Numbered from the stretch's first letter, positions 31,802-41,887 are shown. The stretch is DNA of 64,000 nucleotides from Pseudolactococcus reticulitermitis (GCF_002260845.1 NZ_BEDT01000001.1:124001-188000); one strand, 5' to 3'. Made by a program: numbers and translations. Notes: generated by a model from the letters alone, not told the origin.

Positions 31802-32710
31802 TCAAGATAGCTCTGATTTGATGTCTGCCTGGGCATTGGCCGACTTGGTCGGCAGCTGGGCTAGGATAATCGCCACAAAAACGAGGGCACAGCCGATGAG
31901 TTCCCGACTAGACAAGCGATCGCCGAGGATGACAAAGCCCGCGAGAAGTGAAAAGACAGCTTCTAGACTCATAATCATGGAGGCGACGACGGGTTTAACG
32001 TGCTTCTGGGCAATAATCTGCAGTGTATAGCCGATACCTGCTGAGACCAAGCCTGCATATAAGATGGAAACCCTAGCTGAGATAATTCCAGTCAACGCAA
32101 GCGGTTCAAAAAAGGGCAACAGGATAAGCGAAATCAGCGCTGCCGCAAAAAACTGGGTCATGGCGAAATAAATCGGCTCGACTTTCGGTAGATAATAGTC
32201 GATGAAGAGGATTTGACAAGCAAAGCCAATGGCGCAAAAGAAGACATAGAAATCACCGCTTTGTAGGGTAAAGTTGCCACCTGTCAGACAGAGCAAGTAC
32301 ATGCCGAGAAGGGCAACGCCCACGCTCAGCCAAATGCGTGCGCTGACTTTCTTCTTAAAGCCTAAGCCAATCAAGGGAATGATGATGATGTAAAGTGTGG
32401 TGATGAAACCAGCCTTCCCAACGGTCGTGTACTGAATGCCGATTTGCTGGAGGAAACTGGCAACAAATAAGAGGACGCCGCAAAAAGCACCAGCTACTAG
32501 CGTCGTTTTTAGCTTTGCCTTGGTCAGCTTTTTATCTGCGAAAAAATAAGCACAAGGTAAGACGGCAAGACCGCCTAAAAAATAGCGGCTAGCACTAAAG
32601 GTCAACGGCCCGACATCAGTCGTACCAACCTTTTGGGCGACAAAGGCAATGCCCCAAATGAATGCTGTCAACATTAGCAGCAAACAAGATTCAAGTTGTT
32701 TTTTAGTCAT
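31802..32710 (-). CDS. DMT superfamily (EamA) transporter
   Basis: A 302-residue protein with ten membrane helices arranged as two EamA repeats; first repeat starts 'LLMLTAFIWGIAFVAQKVG', second has 'MSLEAVFSLLAGFVILGDRL', the usual C-terminal EamA signature. Members export amino acids or other metabolites; the substrate cannot be told. It follows the ArAE-like gene by 5 bp on the same strand, so they probably share a transcript. Confidence 0.9.
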   Translation of the reverse strand: MTKKQLESCLLLMLTAFIWGIAFVAQKVGTTDVGPLTFSASRYFLGGLAVLPCAYFFADKKLTKAKLKTTLVAGAFCGVLLFVASFLQQIGIQYTTVGKAGFITTLYIIIIPLIGLGFKKKVSARIWLSVGVALLGMYLLCLTGGNFTLQSGDFYVFFCAIGFACQILFIDYYLPKVEPIYFAMTQFFAAALISLILLPFFEPLALTGIISARVSILYAGLVSAGIGYTLQIIAQKHVKPVVASMIMSLEAVFSLLAGFVILGDRLSSRELIGCALVFVAIILAQLPTKSANAQADIKSELS

Positions 32711-32715
32711 GGTAC

Positions 32716-33699
32716 TCAGCTTTCGCTTTCTAGCACATAATCGCGTTTGATTTGGATAAAGGTCTGAATGAGCTGTAAAATTTGGAAAAGTCTAGCCCGC
32801 GCTTCAAACTCTTCTCTCGTTTTAGGCAATTCACTCGCCCGATAAGTTTCTAACGTCTCCTTGACTTGTTGCATGAGGGCTTGCCCGTCATTTTCTTTGG
32901 CGTAATTTTTGCCAATTGTTTTAAAGAGTTGAGCTAAAGCGGTCAATTGGTCTTTTTGAACAGTGATTTCAATCTGTAATAAAATCTCTGCGATTTCATG
33001 GAAAATTTCGACTTGCGTGGCACGCATGGCAAAGTAGTCATAACTTGCCCCCGCCCCATCGCCAAATCGGTTATCCATGTGCGTTCTCGCTAAGGCTAAA
33101 CTCTCCGAAATATACTGCTCCAAATCTTCTACCTTGTGTAAAAAATGCGCCTGCTCAGATTGTTTGGCCATGATAAAACTCAAGCGCTTGAACAAATCTC
33201 GAAAATGGTGCTCCACGCGCTTCTCTCGTTCTGACAATTCTGCCTGAAAATTGGGCATCTTGAGGTTGACGATAAAAGCCAGTGAAATAGCGATAAAATT
33301 TAGGAGAAATTCATTGAGCAAAAGCTGTGGTGTGAGTTGCGTGGCAATCAAAAGATGCGTGACGAGAACGGCATTGGGCGCAATCCCTTCTGACATGCCG
33401 CAAGCTGCTGAATAAGGGATAAACAGCAACAAGAAAACACCAAATACCCAGACAGAGTGTCCAAAAATCGAAAACAAAATCACTGACAAAACCATAGCAA
33501 CTAAAAAATTGAGCAGGCGATTTTTGCCACTTTTAAAGGTTGATTTTTTAGTATTACCAACGCTCAAAATCGCAATGATACCAGCCGCTGTGGCGTATTC
33601 CAGATGGAGTAAATTGGCGATGATAATGGCTAGACTAGCCGCAATGACTGTCTTAACTGTCCGTGCCCCAATCTTAAAGCCTTTTGGTAAAATCTTCAT
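32716..33699 (-). CDS. Aromatic acid exporter (ArAE_1/YqjA-like) family protein
   Basis: A 327-residue protein with about six N-terminal membrane helices (residues 15-145) that include 'TAAGIIAILSVGNTKKSTFK', typical of the ArAE_1 family, and a soluble helical C-terminal half. Family members are half-size relatives of PET/FUSC exporters. First gene of a two-gene unit with the EamA transporter. Function in the cell is not known. Confidence 0.85.
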   Translation of the reverse strand: MKILPKGFKIGARTVKTVIAASLAIIIANLLHLEYATAAGIIAILSVGNTKKSTFKSGKNRLLNFLVAMVLSVILFSIFGHSVWVFGVFLLLFIPYSAACGMSEGIAPNAVLVTHLLIATQLTPQLLLNEFLLNFIAISLAFIVNLKMPNFQAELSEREKRVEHHFRDLFKRLSFIMAKQSEQAHFLHKVEDLEQYISESLALARTHMDNRFGDGAGASYDYFAMRATQVEIFHEIAEILLQIEITVQKDQLTALAQLFKTIGKNYAKENDGQALMQQVKETLETYRASELPKTREEFEARARLFQILQLIQTFIQIKRDYVLESES

Positions 33700-33783
33700 A
33701 GCTTATTATAACACAACCCTTTTCACGACTTGTTCAAATTGCACTCGGCGATGGCTTTCTAGGTCTACAAGTCTCTAGATACT

Positions 33784-33819
33784 AAAAATGCAGTCCGAAC
33801 GTGGTGTCAGACTGCATTT
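33784..33819 (-). terminator. Terminator after purF
   Basis: AAATGCAGTC/GACTGCATTT inverted repeat followed on the minus strand by TTTTAG, directly after the stop. Confidence 0.75.
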
Positions 33820-33825
33820 CCCAGC

Positions 33826-35253
33826 TTAATAAAAGGAGACTTTTTCTTTCAACCCGAGGTTATAATCATCCTCATAATCATAAAGCGGGGTCGGATAGAT
33901 GCCATCAAAATAAGAGGTGCAGATTTGGTCGCCTAGACCGATAGCGGCTTTCAAGCCATCTATCGATAAGAAATGAAGACTATCTGAACCGATGATTTCA
34001 TTGATTTCTTCAACTGAATGGTTGGCTGCTATCAATTCCTTGCGAGTTTGGATGTCAATGCCATAGAAACACGGATAGGCAAGGGGCGGACTGGCGATGA
34101 CAACATGGACTTCTGCTGCGCCCGCCTCTTTGAGGAGCTTAACAATCCGTTTAGATGTCGTGCCACGCACGATGGAGTCATCGACCATGACGACACGTTT
34201 GCCAGCAACGACACTGCGAACGCCTGAGAGTTTCATTCGCACGCCTTGCTCTCGCAATTCTTGTGTCGGTTGGATAAATGTCCGTTGAATATACTGATTT
34301 TTGACCAAGCCCATTTCGTAAGGCAGTCCAGATTCTTCCGCAAAACCTGAGGCGGCTGATAAAGAAGAATTGGGCACACCTACGACAATATCCGCTTCAA
34401 TCTGTGGATTTTCTTTGGCTAAGAGACGCCCCATATTTTTTCTCGCTGTGTGAATGTTGACACCATTGATATTACTATCAGGACGCGCAAAATAGATAAA
34501 CTCCATGCTACAAATTTTCATGTCAACATCAGTCGTATAGGTATCGACATGCACGCCTTTATCGTCAATCGTCACGACTTGACCCGGCAGGACATCCTGA
34601 ACAAAGGTTGCGCCAACGACGTCCAAGGCGCAAGTTTCACTGGCAATGACGTAGGCGCCATGGGTCAGCTGACCGATTGAAAGCGGCCGAAAGCCATTAG
34701 GATCAAGGGCGGCGATGATTTTATCGTCTGTCATCAAGAGATAAGCAAAACCACCTTTGACCGTGTTAAGCGCAGATTTGACATTATCCATGAGATTAGT
34801 CGAGTAGCCACGGCGAATGAGATGCATGAGAATTTCCGTGTCTGAGTTACTATGGAAAATCGCCCCTTTTGATTCCAGTTCATGTTTTAATGTTCGGGTA
34901 TTGGTCAGATTGCCATTATGACAAAGGCCAAGCTGACCATCATAGAAATTAAAAAGAAACGGTTGCACATTATCAATCGATGCCGAACCTGCTGTCGCAT
35001 AGCGGACATGACCAATGGCTGCTTGACCTGTTAATTTCTCGAGATGCTTTTCATCTCTGAAAACTTCTGACAAAAGCCCTAAATCACGGTGACCTTTAAG
35101 TTTCCCTTTGTCATTTGACACGATGCCAGCGCCTTCTTGCCCCCGATGTTGCAGGGCGTGTAAGCCAAAATAAGTTAGCCTGGCAGCTTCAGGATGCCCC
35201 CAAACACCAAATAGCCCACATTCTTCGTTAAGTGATTTTACGTCGTAAGTCAT
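33826..35253 (-). CDS. purF: Amidophosphoribosyltransferase
   Basis: A 475-residue PurF, first committed step of purine synthesis (PRPP + glutamine to phosphoribosylamine). An 11-residue propeptide precedes Cys12 (NEECGLFGVWG), the glutaminase nucleophile; ALQHRGQEGAG and the PRPP-binding VVMVDDSIVRGTTSKR are present. It is alone here rather than inside a pur cluster, and carries its own PurBox upstream, so PurR activation is likely. Confidence 0.96.
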   Translation of the reverse strand: MTYDVKSLNEECGLFGVWGHPEAARLTYFGLHALQHRGQEGAGIVSNDKGKLKGHRDLGLLSEVFRDEKHLEKLTGQAAIGHVRYATAGSASIDNVQPFLFNFYDGQLGLCHNGNLTNTRTLKHELESKGAIFHSNSDTEILMHLIRRGYSTNLMDNVKSALNTVKGGFAYLLMTDDKIIAALDPNGFRPLSIGQLTHGAYVIASETCALDVVGATFVQDVLPGQVVTIDDKGVHVDTYTTDVDMKICSMEFIYFARPDSNINGVNIHTARKNMGRLLAKENPQIEADIVVGVPNSSLSAASGFAEESGLPYEMGLVKNQYIQRTFIQPTQELREQGVRMKLSGVRSVVAGKRVVMVDDSIVRGTTSKRIVKLLKEAGAAEVHVVIASPPLAYPCFYGIDIQTRKELIAANHSVEEINEIIGSDSLHFLSIDGLKAAIGLGDQICTSYFDGIYPTPLYDYEDDYNLGLKEKVSFY

Positions 35254-35338
35254 TTTGCACCATTCTTTAAATTTTTCTGTGATTTCTAGCTGTCTGTTAA
35301 GTGACGCAACACGACTTTAGAAACCTCTCATGACCTTT

Positions 35339-35415
35339 ATTTTACACTGATTACACGGCAAAATATAGTAAATTCCTTTGATTTAGGAGAAAACCCTGAT
35401 TAATCGTTCGGTTTT
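35339..35415 (-). promoter_or_regulatory. purF promoter with PurBox
   Basis: On the minus strand AAAACCGAACGAT (35415-35403) matches the lactococcal PurBox AWWWCCGAACWWT at all but one position. The -10 TAAAAT is at 35344-35339, putting the box centre about 77 bp upstream of the expected start, the distance known for PurR activation in L. lactis. Confidence 0.75.
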
Positions 35416-35451
35416 TACTCATTTTTTTGTTTCGAGTGTTGCAAATGGCAC

Positions 35452-35486
35452 AAAAAAACTAATGCCTAGCATTTGACATTAGTTTT
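35452..35486 (-). terminator. Terminator after ispG
   Basis: AAAACTAATG/CATTAGTTTT inverted repeat, with T-run on the minus strand, directly after the ispG stop. Confidence 0.8.
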
Positions 35487-35492
35487 GATTGA

Positions 35493-36614
35493 TTAATCTT
35501 CTATTGCATCGGCATGCAATTTACCAGTTTCTTGATAAAGTTTGTACATGGCATCAATCTCAGCTTTAAATTCTTCTAGCATGACTGCTTCATCGACTGT
35601 CTTGATGATTTTCCCTTTTTTAAAGAGCATGCCTTTCCCTGCACCGCCTGCAAGACCGATGTCCGCTTCACGCGCTTCACCAGGCCCATTGACCCCACAG
35701 CCAAGAATGGCAACCGTAATCGGTGCCTTGATGTTAGCGATATAGGCTTCCAGCTCTTGGGCAATCGGAATTAAATCAATCTCAATCCGACCACAAGTTG
35801 GACATGAGACAAGCGTCGCGGCATTGTCAATCAAACCAAATGACTTGATGACTTCACGACCAACCTTAATCTCCTCACGTGGGTCAGCTGACAGAGAAAT
35901 CCGCATCGTATCACCAATTCCGAGAGACAAGAGTGCGCCCATACCCGCTGCTGATTTAACCGAACCAGAAAATAATGGTCCTGCCTCTGTAATGCCGAGA
36001 TGAAGGGGGTAATCAAAACGCTCAGCTGCTAATTTATAGGCATCAAGTGCCAATTCAACGTTAGACGCTTTCATCGAGATGATGATGTCATGGAAATCCA
36101 ATTCTTCTAGGATTTCGACATGTTCAATCGCTGACTCCAACATGCCTTGGGCAGTTGGATAGCCATATTTTTGCAAAAATTTCTTTTCGAGCGAGCCAGC
36201 ATTGACCCCGATACGAATCGGAATATTGTGCGCCTTACAAGCCTCAACAACCTTGGCTACACGGTCTTTACGCCCGATATTTCCCGGATTAATCCGAATT
36301 TTATCGACACCTGACTCGATTGCCTGCAAAGCCAAACGGTAATCAAAATGAATATCAGCGACCAAAGGAATATTAATCTGAGCTTTAATCTCTTTAATCG
36401 CAAGCGCTGCCGCCATATCCGGCACAGCCACACGGACTAATTGACAGCCCGCTTCTTCCAGCTGATTAATCTGCTCAACCGTCGCTGCGACATCCTGCGT
36501 TTTTGTCGTACACATGGACTGTAAAATCACTTTGTTGCGCCCGCCAATGATGACAGCATTTGGTCCATCACCAACCTTGACAGCGCGGGTCTTTCTTCTA
36601 TGTGTTAAAGTCAA
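35493..36614 (-). CDS. ispG: 4-hydroxy-3-methylbut-2-enyl diphosphate synthase (MEP pathway)
   Basis: A 373-residue IspG/GcpE, the [4Fe-4S] reductase acting late in the methylerythritol phosphate pathway to isoprenoids. TIM-barrel segments ([48 protein letters not shown]) and the cluster cysteines ([18 protein letters not shown]) are intact. The likely start is TTG at 36614, behind AGGTCAG; no ATG fits. Well-studied lactococci and streptococci rely on mevalonate, so this gene is notable. It stands alone between terminators. Confidence 0.94.
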   Translation of the reverse strand: MTLTHRRKTRAVKVGDGPNAVIIGGRNKVILQSMCTTKTQDVAATVEQINQLEEAGCQLVRVAVPDMAAALAIKEIKAQINIPLVADIHFDYRLALQAIESGVDKIRINPGNIGRKDRVAKVVEACKAHNIPIRIGVNAGSLEKKFLQKYGYPTAQGMLESAIEHVEILEELDFHDIIISMKASNVELALDAYKLAAERFDYPLHLGITEAGPLFSGSVKSAAGMGALLSLGIGDTMRISLSADPREEIKVGREVIKSFGLIDNAATLVSCPTCGRIEIDLIPIAQELEAYIANIKAPITVAILGCGVNGPGEAREADIGLAGGAGKGMLFKKGKIIKTVDEAVMLEEFKAEIDAMYKLYQETGKLHADAIED

Positions 36615-36769
36615 AATCTGACCTACTTTCTTTCTTAATACACGTTCAAGTATAACATTCTTACCCTATAAATTATATCAAAAAAACGCCGTAATAGTTT
36701 ACGAACGCTTTAAGTTTTTGTCACAATCTAGTAAGACTTTGCGAAATGCGCAACTCTACCTAAACGACA

Positions 36770-38209
36770 TTAGATGACTGCTAAGATAATAAAATTAAGA
36801 ATGAACAAGAAGTTGACCACCCAGATGATTGGGCTAACTTCTTTGGCTTTACCTGTCACAACTTTTGTGATGGCGAAGAAAATGAAACCTGCGGCGATAC
36901 CGTAAGAAATGCTGTAAGCAAATCCCATAAAAATTGACGCAAAGAAAGCTGGAATCGCTTCTTCCAAATCTGTCCAGTTGATGTCTTTAAATGAGCCAAG
37001 CATCATCACACCGACAATGATTAAGACAGGTGCTGTTGCGGCACTCGGCACGATTGAGATGAATGGGAGTAAGACTGATGACAAGAGGAAACAGATGGCT
37101 GTGACAACAGATGTCAGACCAGTCCGACCACCAGCACCAATACCTGCTGCTGATTCCACATAAGTCGTTGTGTTAGACGTTCCGAAAATCGCACCGATAG
37201 AGGTTGCTGTCGCATCCGCAAACAAAGCTTTATCCATTTTAGATGAGAAACCAGACCCTTCTTCGAGTGATTTTTCGTCTTCTGCTGAGAAGATGCCTGA
37301 ACGACGACCTGTTCCGATAAATGTCCCAATCGTATCAAAAGTATCTGACAATGAGAAAGCTAAAATTGTCATCAAAACCTGTGGAATTTTAGCTGAATCT
37401 GTAAACAGTGATCCCATACCTTTCTGGCTAAAAGCAGCACCGAAAGTTTGACCTAATTCTTTAAAAGCTGAACCCAGTGAATTCCCTTTGAAGTCAATCG
37501 CACTCAAGTCAACCACACCTGCAAAAATTGCGATAATGGTTGTTGCGACGATTGAAATCAAAATCGCACCTTTGACATTTTTGACAACTAAAATCGCCGT
37601 GATAACAATCCCAACTAGGGCAACCAAAACGGCTGGTTGCGTAAAATTGACCAAGGCTGGCACAGCAGATGCCGCACCTTCAATCGTTGCTGTGCCTTTA
37701 TCTGCACCTTTACCAAGGACTGTATACGTCCCTGGGTCAAGTGTAAATTTCAAAAGACCCGCATTTTTAATCCCGATATAAGCAATGAAAATTCCGATAC
37801 CGCCACCGATTGCATGTTGAATACTTTCAGGAATGGCTTTGATAATCATTTTACGGATTTTCGTCACCGTAATCAGGATATTAATAATCCCACAAATGAA
37901 AACCATGGCAAGCGCTTCTTGCCAAGAGTAACCAAGGCCAAAAACGACTGTAAACGTAAAGAAAGCGTTCAGCCCCATACCGGGCGCTTGTGCGTAGGGC
38001 ACATTGGCAAAAAGTCCCATAATCAATGTCCCAATGACTGAGGCAATGATTGTCGCTAGGAAAACAGCTTGATAAGGCATGCCTGTTTTCGATAGCATGT
38101 CTGGATTGACAAACAAAATATAACTCATGGCAAAAAATGTTGTCAAACCTGCCATAATCTCGCGACTGACTGTTGTGCCGCTCTCTGTAAGTTTAAAAAA
38201 CTTATCCAT
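36770..38209 (-). CDS. Purine permease (NCS2/AzgA family)
   Basis: A 479-residue AzgA/PbuG/PbuO-type permease with about 12-14 helices, importing adenine, guanine or hypoxanthine. Diagnostic: 'ILFVNPDMLSKTGMPYQAVF', NVPYAQAPGMGLNAFFTF and 'FSLSDTFDTIGTFIGTGRRS'. AAGGAT precedes the ATG at 38209. A perfect PurBox upstream ties it to the same PurR control as purF. Which base it prefers cannot be told. Confidence 0.93.
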   Translation of the reverse strand: MDKFFKLTESGTTVSREIMAGLTTFFAMSYILFVNPDMLSKTGMPYQAVFLATIIASVIGTLIMGLFANVPYAQAPGMGLNAFFTFTVVFGLGYSWQEALAMVFICGIINILITVTKIRKMIIKAIPESIQHAIGGGIGIFIAYIGIKNAGLLKFTLDPGTYTVLGKGADKGTATIEGAASAVPALVNFTQPAVLVALVGIVITAILVVKNVKGAILISIVATTIIAIFAGVVDLSAIDFKGNSLGSAFKELGQTFGAAFSQKGMGSLFTDSAKIPQVLMTILAFSLSDTFDTIGTFIGTGRRSGIFSAEDEKSLEEGSGFSSKMDKALFADATATSIGAIFGTSNTTTYVESAAGIGAGGRTGLTSVVTAICFLLSSVLLPFISIVPSAATAPVLIIVGVMMLGSFKDINWTDLEEAIPAFFASIFMGFAYSISYGIAAGFIFFAITKVVTGKAKEVSPIIWVVNFLFILNFIILAVI

Positions 38210-38255
38210 AATATCCTTCTTCCATAAATAAATAATAAATGATCAATACTTACCT

Positions 38256-38332
38256 ATTCTAATGGATGAGATACCTACTTTCAAGAGATAGTGACAGAAT
38301 TAACCGACTTTCCTCATGGAATGTTCGGATTT
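38256..38332 (-). promoter_or_regulatory. Purine permease promoter with perfect PurBox
   Basis: On the minus strand AAATCCGAACATT (38332-38320) fits AWWWCCGAACWWT fully. A TAGAAT -10 lies at 38261-38256, so the box is again about 77 bp upstream of the expected start. A weaker box-like sequence on the plus strand (CATTCCGAAAAAT, about 38393) may serve the divergent gene. Confidence 0.75.
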
Positions 38333-38485
38333 TTAGAGATATCTTTAAGCATGGGACTGATTTCTGAAAAAGGTTCGTAAAAATTCGCGTTCATTCCGAA
38401 AAATGTTATACTAAATATAGAATAGTTAAACCAACACTAGAAAGGCTTGCGTTCAGTTTAAGACAAACACACGCAAAATCAACAC

Positions 38486-39298
38486 ATGACAAACAAAAAA
38501 ATGATTGCGATTGACCTCGATGGGACAACCTTGCAATCCGACGGTGTGTCTATCTCAGATTACACCAAAAATATCTTCCAATCCGTCCGAAAAGAGGGCC
38601 ATCAAATCGTCATTGCGACAGGACGTCCTTATCGTATGGCAATTCAAATCTACAACGACTTGCACCTCGAAACACCGATGATTAATTTCAATGGAGCCAT
38701 GACCACCATTCCCGGGCAACACTGGGAGCACGCAGTCTCTAAGCACATCGATAAATCCCTCGTTTTTGACTTGATTAAAAAGCAACAGGCTTTTAAACTG
38801 GATTTTCTAGCCGCAGAATTTCGTCGCAAATTCTTTATCAATTCTTTTAAACATGCGAGTCCTAGCCTGTTTGGTATCAGCAACTTTGAACCCTATCATC
38901 AGATGCGAATGGAAAAACTGGATGACGATCCCAATGCCATCCTACTTCAGACGCGCTTTGCTGATAAATTGCAGTTAGCGCAGCACATCGACGATTATTT
39001 CAGCAATCAGGTCAGCGTTAGCGCTTGGGGCGGTCAAAATGGTATTTTAGAAGTCGTGCCTAAAGGTGTCAGCAAAGCCTCAGCACTTAAACATTTACTC
39101 AAACTCAACGGTCAAGACACCTCAGACCTCATTGCCTTTGGCGACGAGCATAACGATATCGAAATGCTCAAACTCGCTGGCACTGGGTATGCCATGGCTA
39201 ATGCCAGCGACACACTCCTTGCCCATGCTGATCAGCAGATTCCTTACACCAATGACCAAGATGGCGTCGCAAGAACACTCGAAAGTCTATTCCTATAA
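38486..39298 (+). CDS. Cof-type HAD family phosphatase
   Basis: A 270-residue HAD hydrolase: catalytic motif AIDLDGTTLQ (residues 8-17), IVIATGRPYR, and the acidic motif IAFGDEHNDIEMLK near residue 215, with a Cof-type C2 cap between. These enzymes act on sugar phosphates or flavin precursors. The ATG at 38486 has no evident ribosome site; the nearest promoter is TGT TATACT near 38403, giving a leader of about 70 nt. Divergent from the purine permease. Confidence 0.88.
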   Translation: MTNKKMIAIDLDGTTLQSDGVSISDYTKNIFQSVRKEGHQIVIATGRPYRMAIQIYNDLHLETPMINFNGAMTTIPGQHWEHAVSKHIDKSLVFDLIKKQQAFKLDFLAAEFRRKFFINSFKHASPSLFGISNFEPYHQMRMEKLDDDPNAILLQTRFADKLQLAQHIDDYFSNQVSVSAWGGQNGILEVVPKGVSKASALKHLLKLNGQDTSDLIAFGDEHNDIEMLKLAGTGYAMANASDTLLAHADQQIPYTNDQDGVARTLESLFL

Positions 39299-39332
39299 AA
39301 AAAGCAAAATCTGCTTAAGATTTTGCTTTTTT
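39297..39332. terminator. Shared convergent terminator overlapping the yhgE stop
   Basis: AAAAAAGCAAAATCT/AGATTTTGCTTTTTT forms a 15-bp stem with T-runs in both directions. The upstream arm for the minus strand is made of the last codons of the YhgE-like gene. Confidence 0.85.
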
Positions 39333-41684
39333 ATTGCCAACAAAGGCTAAGAGGACTACTGACACAGCTGATAAAACGAGGAGAATACCTGTTTCTTGGC
39401 CAATATGCCCTGTTAACGAAATCACTTGTCTGAACCCTGTGACAGCGTAAGTCATTGGCATCCAAGGATTGATTTTTTGGAAGAAGTGACTGGTCAAAGC
39501 AAGGGGATAAGTGCCTGCGCTGGCTGCTAATTGTAGCAAGAGTAAAATTAGCATGAGGAAGGCACCTGGTTTCCCTAACCACGTATTAAAGAGTGTCACG
39601 ATAAACATAAAGGTAAAGGCAACCAAAAGTGTGAAGCCAAACATGGCCAATTCATGATTGGCAGATAAGCCAAGGACATGGACAGCAAGGTAGACAAGCA
39701 CCCCCTCTCCTACTGCAATCACACCATTGACAGCCAATTTACCAAGAATGTAATCACGACGATTTTTCGCCTTTTCACCTGATATTGAGCCCGCAATAAT
39801 CATATTTGTCGCAACAGCACCGACAAAAAGGGCAACAGACATCATGTAAGGTGTCATCCCAACGCCGTTTTTAGGAGAATTATCTTGGTCTGAATGGGTA
39901 ATATTCAGCGGACTTGCGATTTTTTCAGCATTGGCTTGTTTGGTCTGATTGGCAGCGAGTTCTGTTTTCGCTTCGCCAAGACCTGTCGCTAATGTCCCGG
40001 CACCATTTTGCAGTGTACCGATACCAGTCGTTAAAGTATTAGCACCTGTTGCTAGTTGTGTTGACCCATCTGAAATCTGACCAGACCCATCTGATAACTG
40101 CGCTGTGCCGCTGAGTAATTGACCTGAATTTTGGTTCAATTGGTTGGCACCAGTCGCAAGTTTGGCAGCACCAGCTGTCAGCTGTGCGTTATTGCTAACT
40201 AAGGTTTGCGCACCTGTGTCTAATTGGGCTGTCGCTGCGCTAAATTGTGAGACACCTGATGTTAATTGATCTTTGAGCAAGGCAGTCCCAGCGCTGATTT
40301 GTTGCGCAGCTGGTAAAAGTTGTGTCTCCACAGCTGTTTTGGCGGTTGCTAAACCTGACGATAAATCAGTGATGGCTTGACTGGCGCCTGGTAGGGCTTG
40401 ATCACTTTTGGTAGCAAGTAGTGCAAGCATTGCTTTGCTTGTATCTTGTGCATTTTTCAAGGCTGTCAGTTGTGTTTGTAAATCAGCCGCAGCAGTTGAT
40501 AGAGCACGCAACTCAGTCGGGTCAACCGTTATTAAACTTTCAAGCGTTTGTTGATCAGCAGGAGTAGCATTTTGATAGGCAACTGTTCCTTGAAGTGTCG
40601 TCAGTTTCGTTGCTTGTGCTGTCTGTATATTTTGAAGCGCCGTTCCAATATTGACTAAGTCTTGTGTGAGACTCGCTGGAATGGCTGCATTTTGAACACT
40701 TTGATTGTAGGCTTGAATCCCATTATTAAGCGGTACTAATCCTTTTAATAGCTCATCTATTTTTTCTTGTTTTTCAGGAGCTATCGTCATCCCTTTAGAC
40801 AGCTCACTCACGCCATTGTTCAAGGCTGCAGTGCCGTTGACTAATTGGTCAATATCAGTCAGTTTTTCAGACAACTGAGCCGTTGCGCCATTCAGCTGAG
40901 TGCTACCATTCGCAACTTGTGTCGCACCATCAGTGTAGCTAGTAACAGCTTGTGACAGCTCATTAGCACCGTTGGCTAGAGTTGCTACACCTGCTGTGTA
41001 TTGACCGAGACCGACTTTCAAGGTGTCTGCTCCGTCTTTAAAGGTCAGACTTGATGATGCGAGTTTGTCTAAGTTGGTCGCGATTTGGTTCGCACCCGAT
41101 TTTAAATCGCCACTCCCATTGACCAACTTATCGCTGCCATCTGCTGCTTGTCTCACACCATCTGACAGCTGTGTCAGATTTTCAAAAATTGTTTGGGTGT
41201 AAGTTTTCGTGATATTTTCGGAAACTTTTGCTTTGAGCTTTTCCATGGCGGAATCGCTCATTTTGCTGGCGATAAAGTTATGACCGACTGAGGTTTGATA
41301 GTGAATGATAGCATTGGTCGGATTGTTACTCACAAGACTACCCGCATTTTTTGAGAAATCACTGGGAATCGTAATCGTCATATAATACTTGTCATCTTTC
41401 AGGCCTTTTTCGGCAGTGGCATCGCTGACAAAGTGGTAATCTAAATCATGACTTTTGCCTAATTCATCAACTAGGTCGTCGCCCAGATTAACCGATTTGC
41501 CGTTAATGGTCGCTGACTTATCTTTATTAACGACGGCAACGGGCAAATCTGCGATTTTACCGTAGGGATCCCACATGGAACTGAGGAATATCAGGTTATA
41601 GAGTGCCGGTATCGTTGCCAGTGCAACAATAACGACAATGAAAAATTTATTTTTTAAAATTGCCTGCCATTCTTTTTTGATCAT
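39315..41684 (-). CDS. YhgE/Pip domain membrane protein
   Basis: A 789-residue protein with an N-terminal helix (about 12-33), a very long extracellular region and six C-terminal helices of the ABC-2 permease type (about 600-785). The extracellular part holds repeated heptad-like units (LANGANELSQAV, 'QVANGSTQLNGATAQLSE', 'LATGANQLNQNSGQLLSG'), the hallmark of YhgE/Pip, related to the phage-infection protein of L. lactis and to EsaA. Divergent TetR regulator is the usual partner. Exact transport function unknown; phage adsorption is an established role for L. lactis Pip. Confidence 0.92.
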   Translation of the reverse strand: MIKKEWQAILKNKFFIVVIVALATIPALYNLIFLSSMWDPYGKIADLPVAVVNKDKSATINGKSVNLGDDLVDELGKSHDLDYHFVSDATAEKGLKDDKYYMTITIPSDFSKNAGSLVSNNPTNAIIHYQTSVGHNFIASKMSDSAMEKLKAKVSENITKTYTQTIFENLTQLSDGVRQAADGSDKLVNGSGDLKSGANQIATNLDKLASSSLTFKDGADTLKVGLGQYTAGVATLANGANELSQAVTSYTDGATQVANGSTQLNGATAQLSEKLTDIDQLVNGTAALNNGVSELSKGMTIAPEKQEKIDELLKGLVPLNNGIQAYNQSVQNAAIPASLTQDLVNIGTALQNIQTAQATKLTTLQGTVAYQNATPADQQTLESLITVDPTELRALSTAAADLQTQLTALKNAQDTSKAMLALLATKSDQALPGASQAITDLSSGLATAKTAVETQLLPAAQQISAGTALLKDQLTSGVSQFSAATAQLDTGAQTLVSNNAQLTAGAAKLATGANQLNQNSGQLLSGTAQLSDGSGQISDGSTQLATGANTLTTGIGTLQNGAGTLATGLGEAKTELAANQTKQANAEKIASPLNITHSDQDNSPKNGVGMTPYMMSVALFVGAVATNMIIAGSISGEKAKNRRDYILGKLAVNGVIAVGEGVLVYLAVHVLGLSANHELAMFGFTLLVAFTFMFIVTLFNTWLGKPGAFLMLILLLLQLAASAGTYPLALTSHFFQKINPWMPMTYAVTGFRQVISLTGHIGQETGILLVLSAVSVVLLAFVGNKKAKS

Positions 41685-41803
41685 GTCTATCTCCTTTAAT
41701 GAGTTTCGTTTTTTATCTTAATTGGACTTCTAGCTAACTTCTTAGGCAAAAAGACATTTTCCGAACCTGCGCAAGCGCAGGCGTTTCGAAAAATCCTATT
41801 TTT

Positions 41804-41836
41804 CTACAGAAGTTTACGACTAGGTCGTACCGCTTT
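41804..41836. repeat. Dispersed 33-bp intergenic repeat, copy 1
   Basis: Matches 52659-52691 at 28 of 33 positions. Its centre ACGAC-TAG-GTCGT is a perfect palindrome here and one base off in the other copy. Confidence 0.6.
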
Positions 41837-41887
41837 CAGTATCTTGATTTTTTGGACACCTTGTCTTTCTTTACCTTTTTTATTATA

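Noticed and set aside
36978-38041. Plus-strand frames up to 134 codons opposite the purine permease
   Set aside because: Antisense shadows caused by codon use of the permease; no start signals and no recognisable protein.
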